NCBI GenBank assembly: GCA_037976565.1
Contig: CP137668.1
Location: 36,928,430 to 36,992,429, forward strand
Length of the DNA stretch: 64,000 nt
Direction of reading: 5' to 3'
DNA from: Mesocentrotus franciscanus
Lineage: Eukaryota; Echinodermata; Echinoidea; Camarodonta; Strongylocentrotidae
The notes under the pieces were generated by a model, which was given only the letters and a program-made list of their open reading frames with translations, did not search any database and had not been told where the DNA came from. A program made the position numbers and the translations under genes. How positions within the stretch are numbered: position 1 is the first letter of the stretch; every line of letters begins with the position of its first letter. Shown one piece after another: positions 51,065 through 60,230 of the stretch.

Positions 51065-52139
51065 TTGCTGGTGGAGGGGGGGGGGGAGCTTGGGGATTCT
51101 TGCATTCATTTTCTACTTGTGCTTTACAAAGATTAGGAGATTATGCATAAAAAATTAAGGGGTTTAGGCCTCCCACCCCCAAACCCACCAGAATCACTAA
51201 TGTTCAGATTTGAATAATTTCAGATTTTATCAGTTTTATTTCATCCTCATGTCTTGTAACAGGTTTTTCCTTTAAAGATACCTTACACCAAATTTAGCTT
51301 TGACAAAGAACAGAAACCCCAAGTTTTACTCTTTAGTATTAATATATGATTTCTAATTGTTACCTAGTGGTATAGAGGAGGGTAATTGGATTGAGGAATC
51401 AGTCAAGGTGATTCAAAGCAGTGAAATCTGACCCAACAACCAGTAGATTCACCTAAAATGGACTATTATGTCTGATAATGATACATCTATCTATCACATT
51501 ACATGGCATTCATATACCAGTTTAAATTTCTTTTACATAAATATATCATCCTTTTTACATTGGAGAGTTGCTTACATATTGCATATATTTAAAAGAAATG
51601 AAGGCTAAAGGAACTTCCACACTAAGCTGCTGGTAGAAATTAATTTAGATTAGAGTAATTATGTTTGCAAGGGAATTATGTGCAGGCTCCAGTAAGATCC
51701 ATGGGTACATAAGTATGTATAGCCGGCATCTAGATTCATGGTCATTTGTTTAATACAAAAGAGGGTGGGTTAGTCTCGGAATTCAAATAAATCAGTTTAG
51801 CCCGGTGCCAGGTTTTGGTATAAGGTTTGGGATTGAAGTGTGAAAAATTGTTTCATTCTTTCATTTATTCTTTTTATTTATTAATTTTTTTTTTTACATT
51901 TGTCTGAAATATAATTTTTAATGGAGTCGGTGGAATGATGTAGAAAATGGTAAGCCATCTAGCGTGAAAGTTGGAGAATATTTCGAGAAAGAAAGATATA
52001 ATATTAAAATGGTAAAACTATCGTCATGACAAACAGTATGGTTCTTTTTTTTTTAATCGACAAACAAAAATAATCCAGAATATGGAGAGAGTGGGTGGGG
52101 CAGGAGAGTGGACAATGGAGAATTGTTAGGGATGCAAGT
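51065..52139. other. Intronic, no feature recognised
   Basis: A poly-G run lies at about 51076-51087. Otherwise AT-rich. Confidence 0.5.
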
Positions 52140-52450
52140 TGCATTGAGAAACATGAATAACATGAACAAGAGAGAAAGAGAAGGGAAGGAGAGAGAGAGA
52201 GAGAGAGAGGGGAGGGAGAGAGAGGGGAGGGAGAAAGAATGGGAGGGAGGAGAGAGGGAGGGAGAGAGGGAGGGAGAGAGAGAGAGGGAGAGAGAGAGAG
52301 AGGGGAGGGAGGGAGGGAGGGAGGGAGGGAGGGAGGGAGGGAGGGATGGACGGAAGGAAGGAAGGAAGGAAGGAAGGAAGGAGGGAGAATGGGAGGAAGA
52401 GAGAGAGATGGAGAGAGGATGAGAGGGAGGAAAGAAGGGATAATAGAATG
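52140..52450. repeat. GA-rich compound satellite with (GGGA)n and (GGAA)n
   Basis: (GA)n passes into about 45 bp of uninterrupted GGGA repeats (about 52303-52346), then GGAA repeats (about 52352-52380). The purine strand is + here, the reverse of most tracts in the window. G-quadruplex or triplex formation is possible. Confidence 0.95.
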
Positions 52451-52633
52451 AAGGGAAGAGAGAGAAGTATTTAAGAATTTTAAATAGAAAACGTGTGACA
52501 GGAATATTCTGAAGAAAGGAGCAAAAAGATGGAGATATTGAGAGGAAATGTGAGAGGGGAAGAGAATGATAATGGCACATAATGACGAGAAGGGCTGAGA
52601 CGGTAAGACATTCCCCAGCCAAAGGCATGTGCT

Positions 52634-52739
52634 CTGTTTTCACATCCAATTTAGATATCCCTCCTTCTGACTCCTCTCCCAAATTGCCAGTGGAGCCACA
52701 AGGACGGGCTGCAGTTTTTATTACTGGTCAATCTTCAAC
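52634..52739. repeat. Dispersed duplicate segment, copy A
   Basis: CTGTTTTCACATCCAATTTA at one end and TTACTGGTCAATCTT at the other, both shared with 53481-53599. Confidence 0.8.
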
Positions 52740-53480
52740 CACAGAAGCTAGAGGGAGACGGTCAAGACATTAGCCGACAAAAGAATGGTAGAAGCTAGGA
52801 TATGAACAAATGAGGAAAGGGTGAATGAGAGATAGCCAGACTGATAGAGACAGATGAATAATAAATTGAAGAGAAAGGAGGATACGTTTGATTAGGACTT
52901 GAATAGAGAATGAGGGACAGAAGTACATATACAAGGAATACAAGGAAAGCTATTGAAAATGTGATCATTTTTATTATAAGTGCAGTAGAGAAAGGAGGTA
53001 AAAAGAAAAGAGATTGACCACCAGAAAGGCCTATAGCAAAGAGATAAAATATCAAGGGTTTTAACAAAAAATCTACGTAATTAATAAATTTTAAGATAAG
53101 AGCGGTAGAGATGAAAAGGGTGCAACATAAGAAATTTGACTCTTGCATTTGCTTTTAAACTGAAAGTGGTGAATAAATTCAATTCAATTATTCAATTCAA
53201 TTGAAATCCAAAGAACTGTAGCCATAGAATAACCTAGAAATGGCATATGATTGACCAAAGACATCCAGCAAGGATGAGTTTAAATTTAAAGGATTATAAC
53301 CAATACAACATTATAAAGTTTGTTATCTATTAAAACACGAATAGAGTAGAAAGAATATCAGACAAGTGGTAAAAGGTCAGGTGAGACAGACATAGAGGTT
53401 AGAAGTACGGTCACTTAGAACAGAGAGGAAGATGGCCAACTGAGTCAGACCTGGCATAATGGAGGTGAAGGCCACACCGA

Positions 53481-53599
53481 CTGTTTTCACATCCAATTTA
53501 GATCTCTCTTCCTCCAAACTTCTTGATCTCTGTTTGGAAATTGATTGAAGTAGCCAGTGGGGTGACGGCTGAAAATCTCTTGATTACTGGTCAATCTTG
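53481..53599. repeat. Dispersed duplicate segment, copy B
   Basis: Same ends as copy A about 850 bp upstream. The middle is diverged, but GCCAGTGG and GCTG blocks remain in order. Confidence 0.8.
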
Positions 53600-53754
53600 G
53601 GTTAATATCTGAGCAATCAGGGGATGGAAGGAGGATATCCATCAAAGATATGTCATCCTGAGTTTATACCGGTGGTTGGATGGGATGTGTCGGGTGGAAG
53701 AATTGATGCGCATCAGGTTAACAGCCATGCAAGGTTTATCTTTTCAAATCTACC

Positions 53755-53942
53755 TTTGTCTGTCTGTCTGTCTGTCTTCATTTCAGTCTCTCCTATATCT
53801 CTCTTTCTCCTCTCTCTCTCTCACTCTATCTCTCTCACTCTCTGTACCTACCTATCTCTCTCCATCTCTTTGACCTCCCCATGCCCCCTCCCAGCTCTCT
53901 CTTCTCTCTCTCTTCCTCTCCTCTCTCTCTCTCTCTCTCTCT
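53755..53942. repeat. (TCTG)n and CT-rich tract
   Basis: TCTG units followed by (CT)n. Confidence 0.95.
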
Positions 53943-54587
53943 TCTTCAACTATGATTCAAAATTGAATGTTCCATAGTTCACCTTGCCATTCTTGAGTAT
54001 GTAATCATGAATGTCTACCATTCCATCTCTATGTAGTCTGTACATTTTTCTCTCGATTTCCCCTCACCCTCTTCTTCTAACATCTGCATTATTTCTTCTC
54101 TCTGTATATCTCTCTCTTTTGATCATTGAGCACAAGAAATGGTTTCCTAACATTTCATACTTCAGGGCTTTGATATAGTTTTTTTTTTTTAAGTGACAGG
54201 GAAGAAATAAAAAAGAAAAGCCTATAATCCTAGATTCTTCACAAGTTACAAGTACATAAAATATATTGCCTACAGTAGTATTCAATGTTATTCCTATAGA
54301 ATGAATCAAGGCTTTTCTTTTTCACTCACTTTGGTTTGTGCTTGGGCTGGCAACCAACCTCAAGATCACACTTATCATATGTGTGAAAAGACTATAATCA
54401 TGTGGTTATAGGAGGAAATGTGTCTTGGTTGATCCTGTTCTATTTCAATGTTTAATCATGCTAAAGTGACATTGTGGCCATTGCATTACAACTGTGACGG
54501 ATGAGGAGGTTTACAAGGATCTGAAATGTGATGTCCCTCGGCATTTGGAACACTTCAACCACTCCTGTCAATTCTAGGAAATATTCT

Positions 54588-54592
54588 TTTCT

Positions 54593-54624
<32 letters not shown>

Positions 54625-54790
54625 CCTCTTAATTTCTCCCTCCCTCTCTTTCTCCCTCCCTCTCCCCAATCCCTCCCTTCCTATCTCTTTCTCTCCATTT
54701 GTCTTTTTTCTCCTTCTCTCCTTCTCTTTAGCCTCTTTTTTACTCTCTCCCTCTTTTTTACTCTCTCCCTTTCTATCCCTCCTTCTATCT
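54588..54790. repeat. CT-rich tract
   Basis: A C run passes into (CT)n, then CTCCCTCTTTTTTA repeats. It lies about 900 bp upstream of the large hinge exon. Confidence 0.95.
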
Positions 54791-55700
54791 CCTTCCCTCT
54801 TTATCGTCGCCCCTTGTACCCTCTCTTTCTCTGTCTTATGTACTTTTTCTCATTCCTACCTTCACATAACATTAATATTCTTCAGAACTAGAGGCCCTCA
54901 TGATGCAGTACCTGCCTAGAAAAGGTCTTTTAGTAGTAGTCCAACATACACTGATACCAGTAGAACAGCTAATCTTGATCTCCTCTTTCTTTTAAAACTT
55001 ATTCACTATGCCAAGCACGGACAGTCCCAATTAACCTCCAATTGGAAAAGGAAATGTGTAGGAATGCACAATGATCGGAACCAAGGGGGGCGACAATCGC
55101 ACCCATTAAGGTCCAATTTCCTTTCAGAGTCCTGGGCATTTCTTGGTTTAAGGTCAATTGTCGTGTGATGGGATAATGAGCAATGTGTATTCTATTCTAT
55201 TAAAAGAAGTTATACTGAGCATCATCTACCCTGCAGATGAACTTGTATGCAAGAGGAGCTCCTAAGTCATCAGTAGATGATCCCAAAGCCAAATTAAATG
55301 TGATTTTTGCAATTTACAAATAAACATTAATGTTCAATAATACTAAATCTTATGGATGCTAAACTGTTATAAATGTAGTGACAAAAATATAATTTATTCA
55401 CAATGGGGGTAGGAATTTCAAACAATTTGACGCCTTTGGACTGTCCATTTTGAGCTGTTTACTTGTGTTATTATCTATATGACCAGAAAGCTATTGGATC
55501 AACATGTTTGTCAGTGTCCCAGGCAAACGGGCATTACCTGTCTCTATGTAGCAGTTTGTATTTGTAAATTATAAACTCTTGTTCTTAAAAGTTTTGTATG
55601 TTGACATAATTCAATACAGTATTATGTTATGGATTCAATTTCTTGTCCTAGGTAACATGTTGTAATTGTTTCCTTGTTCTTTTCTGTTTCTCTATTGCAG

Positions 55701-57523
55701 GATCCAGATTAGGTCGGAGATCAAAGCGGATGATAGAGAAGATGCACGAGACCATCGCCAAACAACGCAACCAGGGTGACATGACGGTGAAGCCGGCTGG
55801 TTTCTATAGCAACCATCCAGACTTGTTTGCCCAAGGGAAGTACGGACCAGGTGGAATGCCACCAGGAGGTATGCCACCAGGAGGAATGAACCATCCAGGT
55901 GGACCACAGGCAGCAATGCTGGGACATCATATGCCTCCAGGAATGGGTGGGATGCCTATGGGAGGCATGGCTGCCATGTATGGCCACCCCTCTATGGGAG
56001 GCGGGATGGGGGGATTCCCCATGGCAGCCATGCTGGGTGGAGACGGTCAAGTCAACCCACAGGTGGTGATGGAACACATGCGCTCCATCTCCACTATCAT
56101 CAAACAAGAACTCGAGCAAGGGGGTCAGGATCGAGACCCTGCTGCTTATAACGAAACCTCAACACCACCAGAGGGCTCCCCACCCCCGATCCACAGTCGA
56201 CGATCGTCAGTCACAGGCTGTCAAGACACATGCCCATCAGCCACCATGCAGCAGAGTGCCATGCAGTCACCAACAATCACAAGTTTATCAACCCCACCGT
56301 TCAGGGCAGTAGATCCACGAGGCAACGGCGTGGATCTGTATTCAGCCGTCAAGTTGAGCTCACCGGGGAATAACACTGCACAGAGGCACGACACCTCCCC
56401 GAGCGTACCCCAGAATAAGTATGATAAGTTTGAGGAGGAGTATTCACATTGTGCGTACCGCTCAGAAAGTGCCCCTCATAGTGAGCAGCCCACAGCCATG
56501 GAGGTGGATGAGGCTGCTTACAGCAGGCTACCTATGTCTACCATCTCTAAGATGCTACGATCAGGACAACCTGTTATATTAATACCTAAAGATGTCTCCA
56601 GGGAAGGGAGGGAAGGAGAAAAGGGGCACAGGGATGTAGTTATACCACCAAGTCCAACAGTAGTGGTGATTGACAATCAGAAAGATTTTGAGCCAGATAT
56701 GGACGATCACGATCGTGAAGACGATGAAGAGAAGAGCACAAGATCGGACAGCAGAGATTCCCCGTCATCTTCAAAATATACCCACGGGATGTCGATGAAG
56801 CGACGCAAGTCACTAGAGGAATTCCCGCTACCGCACGGCAAGCAGATCACCTCATATTCAACCCTACAGGGCCCCAGTGGCCAGTTTTTTCAAATTCCCT
56901 CATCCTTCCCTCAGGGTATGTCCCCGGCAACATTCCTGCCCTCCCATTCACCCCTGGGTTCACCCTGGTCCCCCATTGCCATGACCAGACCTCCTCTTGC
57001 AATCTCCTCATCCTTCATGCCAGCCTCTCCTCCTCACCTCTCCATGGCCATGTCCCCCATGGGTAGTCCCTTCATGGTCCACAATGCCAAGATGCACCAC
57101 GCCGCCTCCATGGATCGCAAGAGCAACCATTCGCCTCTCAATCCCAAATCTCCGCACAACCCGCTCCACCAGAGGGTCCGGTCAACGCCAGACCCCGACA
57201 AATCTGAGAGGTCGCCGTCCTTCTCCCCATCCTCGCATCTGTCGAAGTCGCCATCATCTCCCCATCAGAACCACAAGCAGTTCATCAAAGAGGAACCTGG
57301 CCTGCAGGATGACCCAAAGATGGAAACTCCTCGTAGTGGGATGCTTGATAATTTCAACCCCAATGAACCCATCACGCCAGAGATGAAGACAAAGCTTCAG
57401 AAGATCATCCATGATGTCAACAAAGTCTACCATGACACCTGCCACTACACCTTCAGAAGAATTAAATTCCTGAGGGAACGATACTTCCCTGAACTAGGAG
57501 AAGACGAAGAGCTAAATGGAAGG
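55701..57523 (+). CDS. Nuclear receptor exon: DNA-binding C-terminal extension, giant hinge, first ligand-binding-domain helix
   Basis: An 1823-nt exon. Its first two bases complete a Gly codon with the G that ends the previous exon, giving GSRLGRRSKRMIEKMHE, the basic extension that follows the second finger. Then comes a hinge of more than 500 residues. A Met/Gly/Pro stretch contains PGGM-type repeats (about 55845-56035). A lysine in IIKQELE near 56102 fits the SUMO consensus, and a second one lies in FIKEEPG near 57287. RRSS near 56198 and KRRKS near 56798 look like basophilic kinase sites, the latter also a possible nuclear signal. An acidic run DMDDHDREDDEE lies at about 56698-56733. From about 57380 the helix-rich stretch TPEMKTKLQKIIHDVNK leads into the ligand-binding domain. 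The exon ends in phase 0 before GTGAGT; reading through would add 45 residues and stop at 57659-57661. Confidence 0.93.
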
Positions 57524-57927
57524 GTGAGTATCAAACTGAGAAAATTCACATTACTTCTTACTGGTCCTTGTGGAGCTTTGACCAGCAACTGTTGTCTTTC
57601 ACCTGGTTTTGTCCTCAGCTTGATTCTTTGCCTCTTCCCAGCTCAATCTCATTTGCTCTAAGTCTTCCATCACTGCTCTTCTCCATATGATGACAGGTCC
57701 TTACTGTCTCCTCTTCCCCTTCCCTGATCCATTCTAGACAGGTTGTCTACATTCTAAATGACAGAAATAAAGTTCACCTTTCATGTCATGTGATCTTTCC
57801 ATTAAAAATTTGTAGAAAATTACCTGTCGTTCAGCAAAGTCTACTGTAATTGATTTACTGTAAAGTTTTTGAAAGCAGCGATAATGTTAAAGTTAAAACT
57901 ATGTTCCTCCCCCAACCAACCTTGCAG
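57524..57927 (+). other. Intron 4, 404 bp
   Basis: Phase 0 intron from GTGAGT to CCTTGCAG. It has a pyrimidine-rich 3' end and no recognised element. Confidence 0.88.
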
Positions 57928-58176
57928 TTACACTCCAAGTACGACCATGACTGCAGCAAGTGCGATCCTCCCCCAGGTTTCCCCACCGGTCCCATCCCAC
58001 CAAGGGAGTTGGACCCCTCAGAAGGCCCCATTGATGGTCAGAAGATGTGGACCTTTTTCTCCAACAAATTCACCAGCCAGATCACCAGGATTGTCAACTT
58101 CAGCAAGATGATCCCTGGCTTCAAGCAGCTAGATAGAGAAGATCAGATCACACTCATCAAGACGGGACTATTTGAA
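57928..58176 (+). CDS. Nuclear receptor exon: ligand-binding domain, helices 3 to 5 region
   Basis: Exactly 83 codons, phase 0 at both ends. It begins LHSKYDHDCSKCDPPPG, a Pro-rich loop with a CSKC pair, and continues to WTFFSNKF and the nuclear receptor signature FSKMIPGFKQLDREDQITLIKTGLFE. The signature corresponds to family consensus F-A-K-x-x-P-x-F-x-x-L-x-x-x-D-Q-I-x-L-L-K, which forms most of the coactivator or corepressor groove. In Rev-erb the equivalent loop before helix 3 carries a heme-ligand cysteine. The CSKC here is a possible functional counterpart, but this is inference without an alignment. Because the exon is symmetric, skipping it would keep the frame while deleting the groove. 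Confidence 0.93.
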
Positions 58177-58691
58177 GTAAGATCACATGCACAAATGCTA
58201 CAGTATCTTAGTGAAAGGGACAGGATTGGTTCTATTCTTTGAAGCACTTTAAGTTTTGGCCTGAATTATAATTTGTTTCCTTCTAAAACAGAAACAGATA
58301 CATATTTCGTGAAAGGTGTTCTCATTAGATATATTCAAAATCAAAATGATAAAGTTAAAACCTCAATTTTGAATCTTGAAGATTTTAAATGTAATGGCAA
58401 GGAAAGATTTATAGAAATATGTTTCTAATGACATTGTTTCATGGAGGTAAAACATTTAATCCCTCAAATAAAACAAATATTTAATGACAATATTTAGTAC
58501 TCTTTAGAAAAAAAGTAATTTCCTTGCATCACTATCACCATACTCAGAATTACCTAGAATAGAACTACCAGTACTAAAAATTCTTGTGTAAATCATGCGC
58601 ACCTCAATCATACTGAGCTCTAGTTTATATGACTTTACTCACCAAAAATCTTCTGATTGTATCTTCTCCTAACCCACCCTCTTCCTAAAAG
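58177..58691 (+). other. Intron 5, 515 bp
   Basis: Phase 0 intron from GTAAGA to CTTCCTAAAAG. AT-rich; nothing else recognised. If retained, translation would end after 22 added residues at 58240-58242. Confidence 0.88.
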
Positions 58692-58905
58692 GTGCTGACG
58701 ATACGATTCTCCACGGTAGTGGATGTGGCGACCAACACGGTCTACTGGTGGACGACAGGGGACACTTTCAGCCTGGTGGACGCCCACAAGATGCCCATGG
58801 GAAACCTCTTTGATCTCCTCTTTGACTTTGGCCAGAGGGTGAATCGTATGATGCTGGATGATAGCGAGTACGCCCTGATGTCGGCCGTCGTCATCATGTC
58901 AGCAG
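58692..58905 (+). CDS. Nuclear receptor exon: ligand-binding domain, helices 5 to 8 region
   Basis: Encodes VLTIRFSTVVDVATNTVYWW through AVVIMSA and ends in phase 1 before GTGAGA. Against recalled Rev-erb sequence, FEVLTIRFS matches FEVLMVRFAS, NLFDLLFDFGQRVN matches the DLL-MF-FSEKLN helix, and SAVVIMSADRPGL matches TAVVLVSADRSGM across the next junction. This is the strongest argument for a Rev-erb/E75/ROR-type relative. Between them lies TNTVYWWTTGDTFSL, the beta-turn region, where the Trp pair is distinctive. Confidence 0.94.
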
Positions 58906-59424
58906 GTGAGATAGGTCTCATCGGTGCTCCCACATTTGCTCCGGGCTTAATTTCGTAAAAGACATAGCGTTTGGGTTTGGGTTGCAGTAAGGTTTTTTGG
59001 TTAGGTGTAGGGTTAGGGTTAGGGTTGTGATTGGGTCTTAGGATATGTTTAGGATCAGTGTCAGTGTTAAGGTATATTGTTTCATCCAGGGTTCAAGTTA
59101 GGAAATCATTTAATGTAGGATATTGACCACAAAGCATTTTTCTTCGTCCGTCTAACCGTCTCATCATGTGGCTGACAGACACATTTTTTTGATTCCTCGA
59201 GTAGTAATATGAATCTCCACGTATTGGATGATAGTCAGAGAATAGTCTAAAATAAAGCATTCTAAATGCACTGTATTCCTAATTTTGCTATGAGAGATTT
59301 CCACTTTTTTGTGGAAGGTTGGCAGGTATGGAATTTGTTCATCTATAATCAGTATACAAGTTTTAACTTAAAATTCCTTCCTTCTCTCATTACTCCATCT
59401 TCCTTTCCCCTCATCGTCCTGTAG
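58906..59424 (+). other. Intron 6, 519 bp, with a short TTAGGG run
   Basis: Phase 1 intron from GTGAGA to TCCTGTAG. It contains a few GGGTTA units at about 59007-59030. The run is too short to mean a former telomere. Confidence 0.88.
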
Positions 59425-59693
59425 ATCGACCAGGTCTCAAGAACCGCAAGCTGATCAGAGAAGTCCAGCTCGACCTCCTCAAGGCCCTACAACTCGAGAT
59501 CAGCGACAACCATCCCGACGATGACCAGCTCTTCGCTCGCCTGCTCACCACGATCCCCAAGCTGCGTGAGATCAGCCCAGAGCACACGCGACGCCTCATG
59601 GACCTCAAGATACGCCAGCCTGGTGTCAGCTTTCCGCCCCTCCACGCCGAAATCTTTGATCTGGACAAAGAGGAAGCTGCTGAGAGTAGTTAG
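59425..59693 (+). CDS. Nuclear receptor last coding exon: helices 9 to 12, AF-2, stop
   Basis: Begins in phase 1 (GAT, Asp, completed by the previous exon) with DRPGLKNRKLIREVQLDLLK and ends at TAG 59691-59693. The helix 10/11 stretch LREISPEHTRRLMDL carries a histidine at the place where Rev-erb has its heme-ligand His and where ROR has a His that contacts helix 12. The last helix reads FPPLHAEIFDLD. This resembles ROR/HR3 FPPLYKELF, so, unlike Rev-erb, this receptor keeps an AF-2 with the key Glu and could activate transcription. About ten residues follow the AF-2 (KEEAAESS). Confidence 0.95.
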
Positions 59694-60230
59694 CGCAATC
59701 TGATGAGTCAAGGATGAGGAACATATCAAAATTACAAAATTTGTTCTATTTTTTGAGATTTTCAGTTGATACTTGTAAGTGTATGAATAGACAGGTGTTG
59801 CATATGATACTCTTTATGACAATACTGCCAAGTTGAATATATCTTTTTTCATGGCGGCTTGCACTATTATAAATGGGTGTGTTTACATTTTACAGTTTTT
59901 GGATGGAGTTGAGTAATATACCCTGATATAAGAACATTCTCTTGTATCTTGTAATATTTGATATGGAGATGTAATCCTGTAGTGTCTCACATATCTACCT
60001 GTGAGAAATAGTTTATGTGGCATTTTTTTTTCAATTGTCAGGTTTACTCTCAAAAGGGTACTTTCCCTGGTTTTAATTTCCTTTTTAGCTGATTACAAAT
60101 CATTGCAATTTGTAGACCAAGGTTATTTTCTACCCTTTAATAGGTTTTTAATTTATTTCATACTTAAGTAATTATTTGCCATAGAAAATATAACAGATGA
60201 AATTTTCTTCTTCCATTTCACTGAAATAAA
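59694..60230 (+). other. Proposed start of the 3' untranslated region
   Basis: Sequence after the stop codon is AT-rich and lacks a coding frame. The first AATAAA is at 60225-60230. Later AATAAA hexamers lie at 61864-61869, 62517-62522 and 63167-63172, so the untranslated region could be up to about 3.5 kb. Nothing in the sequence chooses between these ends. Confidence 0.45.
60225..60230 (+). promoter_or_regulatory. Candidate polyadenylation hexamer AATAAA
   Basis: First canonical hexamer downstream of the nuclear receptor stop codon. In AT-rich DNA such hexamers arise often by chance, and three more follow within 3 kb. Confidence 0.3.

Larger units (their letters stand above)
40993..55700 (+). 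other. Intron 3, 14.7 kb, repeat-rich
   Basis: Runs from GTGAGT to TCTATTGCAG. It holds a 20-bp minisatellite (41513-41576), an X-box-like palindrome (42809-42821), a TTAA-flanked MITE-like element (43061-43500), a hairpin-family copy (45870-45946), CT tracts (46840-47180, 53755-53942, 54588-54790), a LINE remnant (47947-48290), an AGGTCA-bearing tandem element (50120-51064), a large GA/GGGA/GGAA tract (52140-52450) and a duplicated 110-bp segment (52634-52739 and 53481-53599). No further exon was recognised; the frames joining the flanking exons need none. Confidence 0.85.
30443..59693 (+). other. Gene span: nuclear receptor subfamily 1-like, seven proposed coding exons
   Basis: This is the only protein-coding gene that can be supported. 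Six exons are firm (34050-34138, 40851-40992, 55701-57523, 57928-58176, 58692-58905, 59425-59693) and one first exon is tentative (30443-30470). Every junction has a GT donor and AG acceptor, and the phases agree. The conceptual protein is about 937 residues: zinc-finger DNA-binding domain at about 18-86, C-terminal extension to about 105, hinge to about 645, ligand-binding domain from about 647 to the end. Nuclear receptors are ligand- or redox-regulated transcription factors that bind AGGTCA-type half-sites. The ligand-binding domain reads like the Rev-erb/E75/ROR part of subfamily 1, by recall of family sequences rather than by a search. A hinge of more than 500 residues in one exon is unusual; family hinges are normally much shorter. 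No symbol is given because the DNA-binding domain does not match one group clearly. Confidence 0.9.

Noticed and set aside
52053..52682. 209-codon minus-strand frame and several 100-140-codon Ser/Leu or Arg/Glu frames elsewhere
   Set aside because: They are translations of CT/GA microsatellites; their repetitive composition explains their openness and no domain is present.
55721..56119. 132-codon minus-strand frame opposite the hinge exon
   Set aside because: Shadow of the real + strand exon; His/Trp-rich content mirrors the Met/Gly/Pro codons on the other strand.
57524..57661. Continuation of the hinge exon frame to a stop at 57661
   Set aside because: A strong GTGAGT donor at 57524 and a phase-matched next exon show that this is intron. 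It would only matter as a retained-intron isoform.
59007..59030. TTAGGG-type repeats in intron 6 (and CCCTAA at about 36787-36802)
   Set aside because: Only two to three units each; too short to indicate a former telomere or chromosome fusion.
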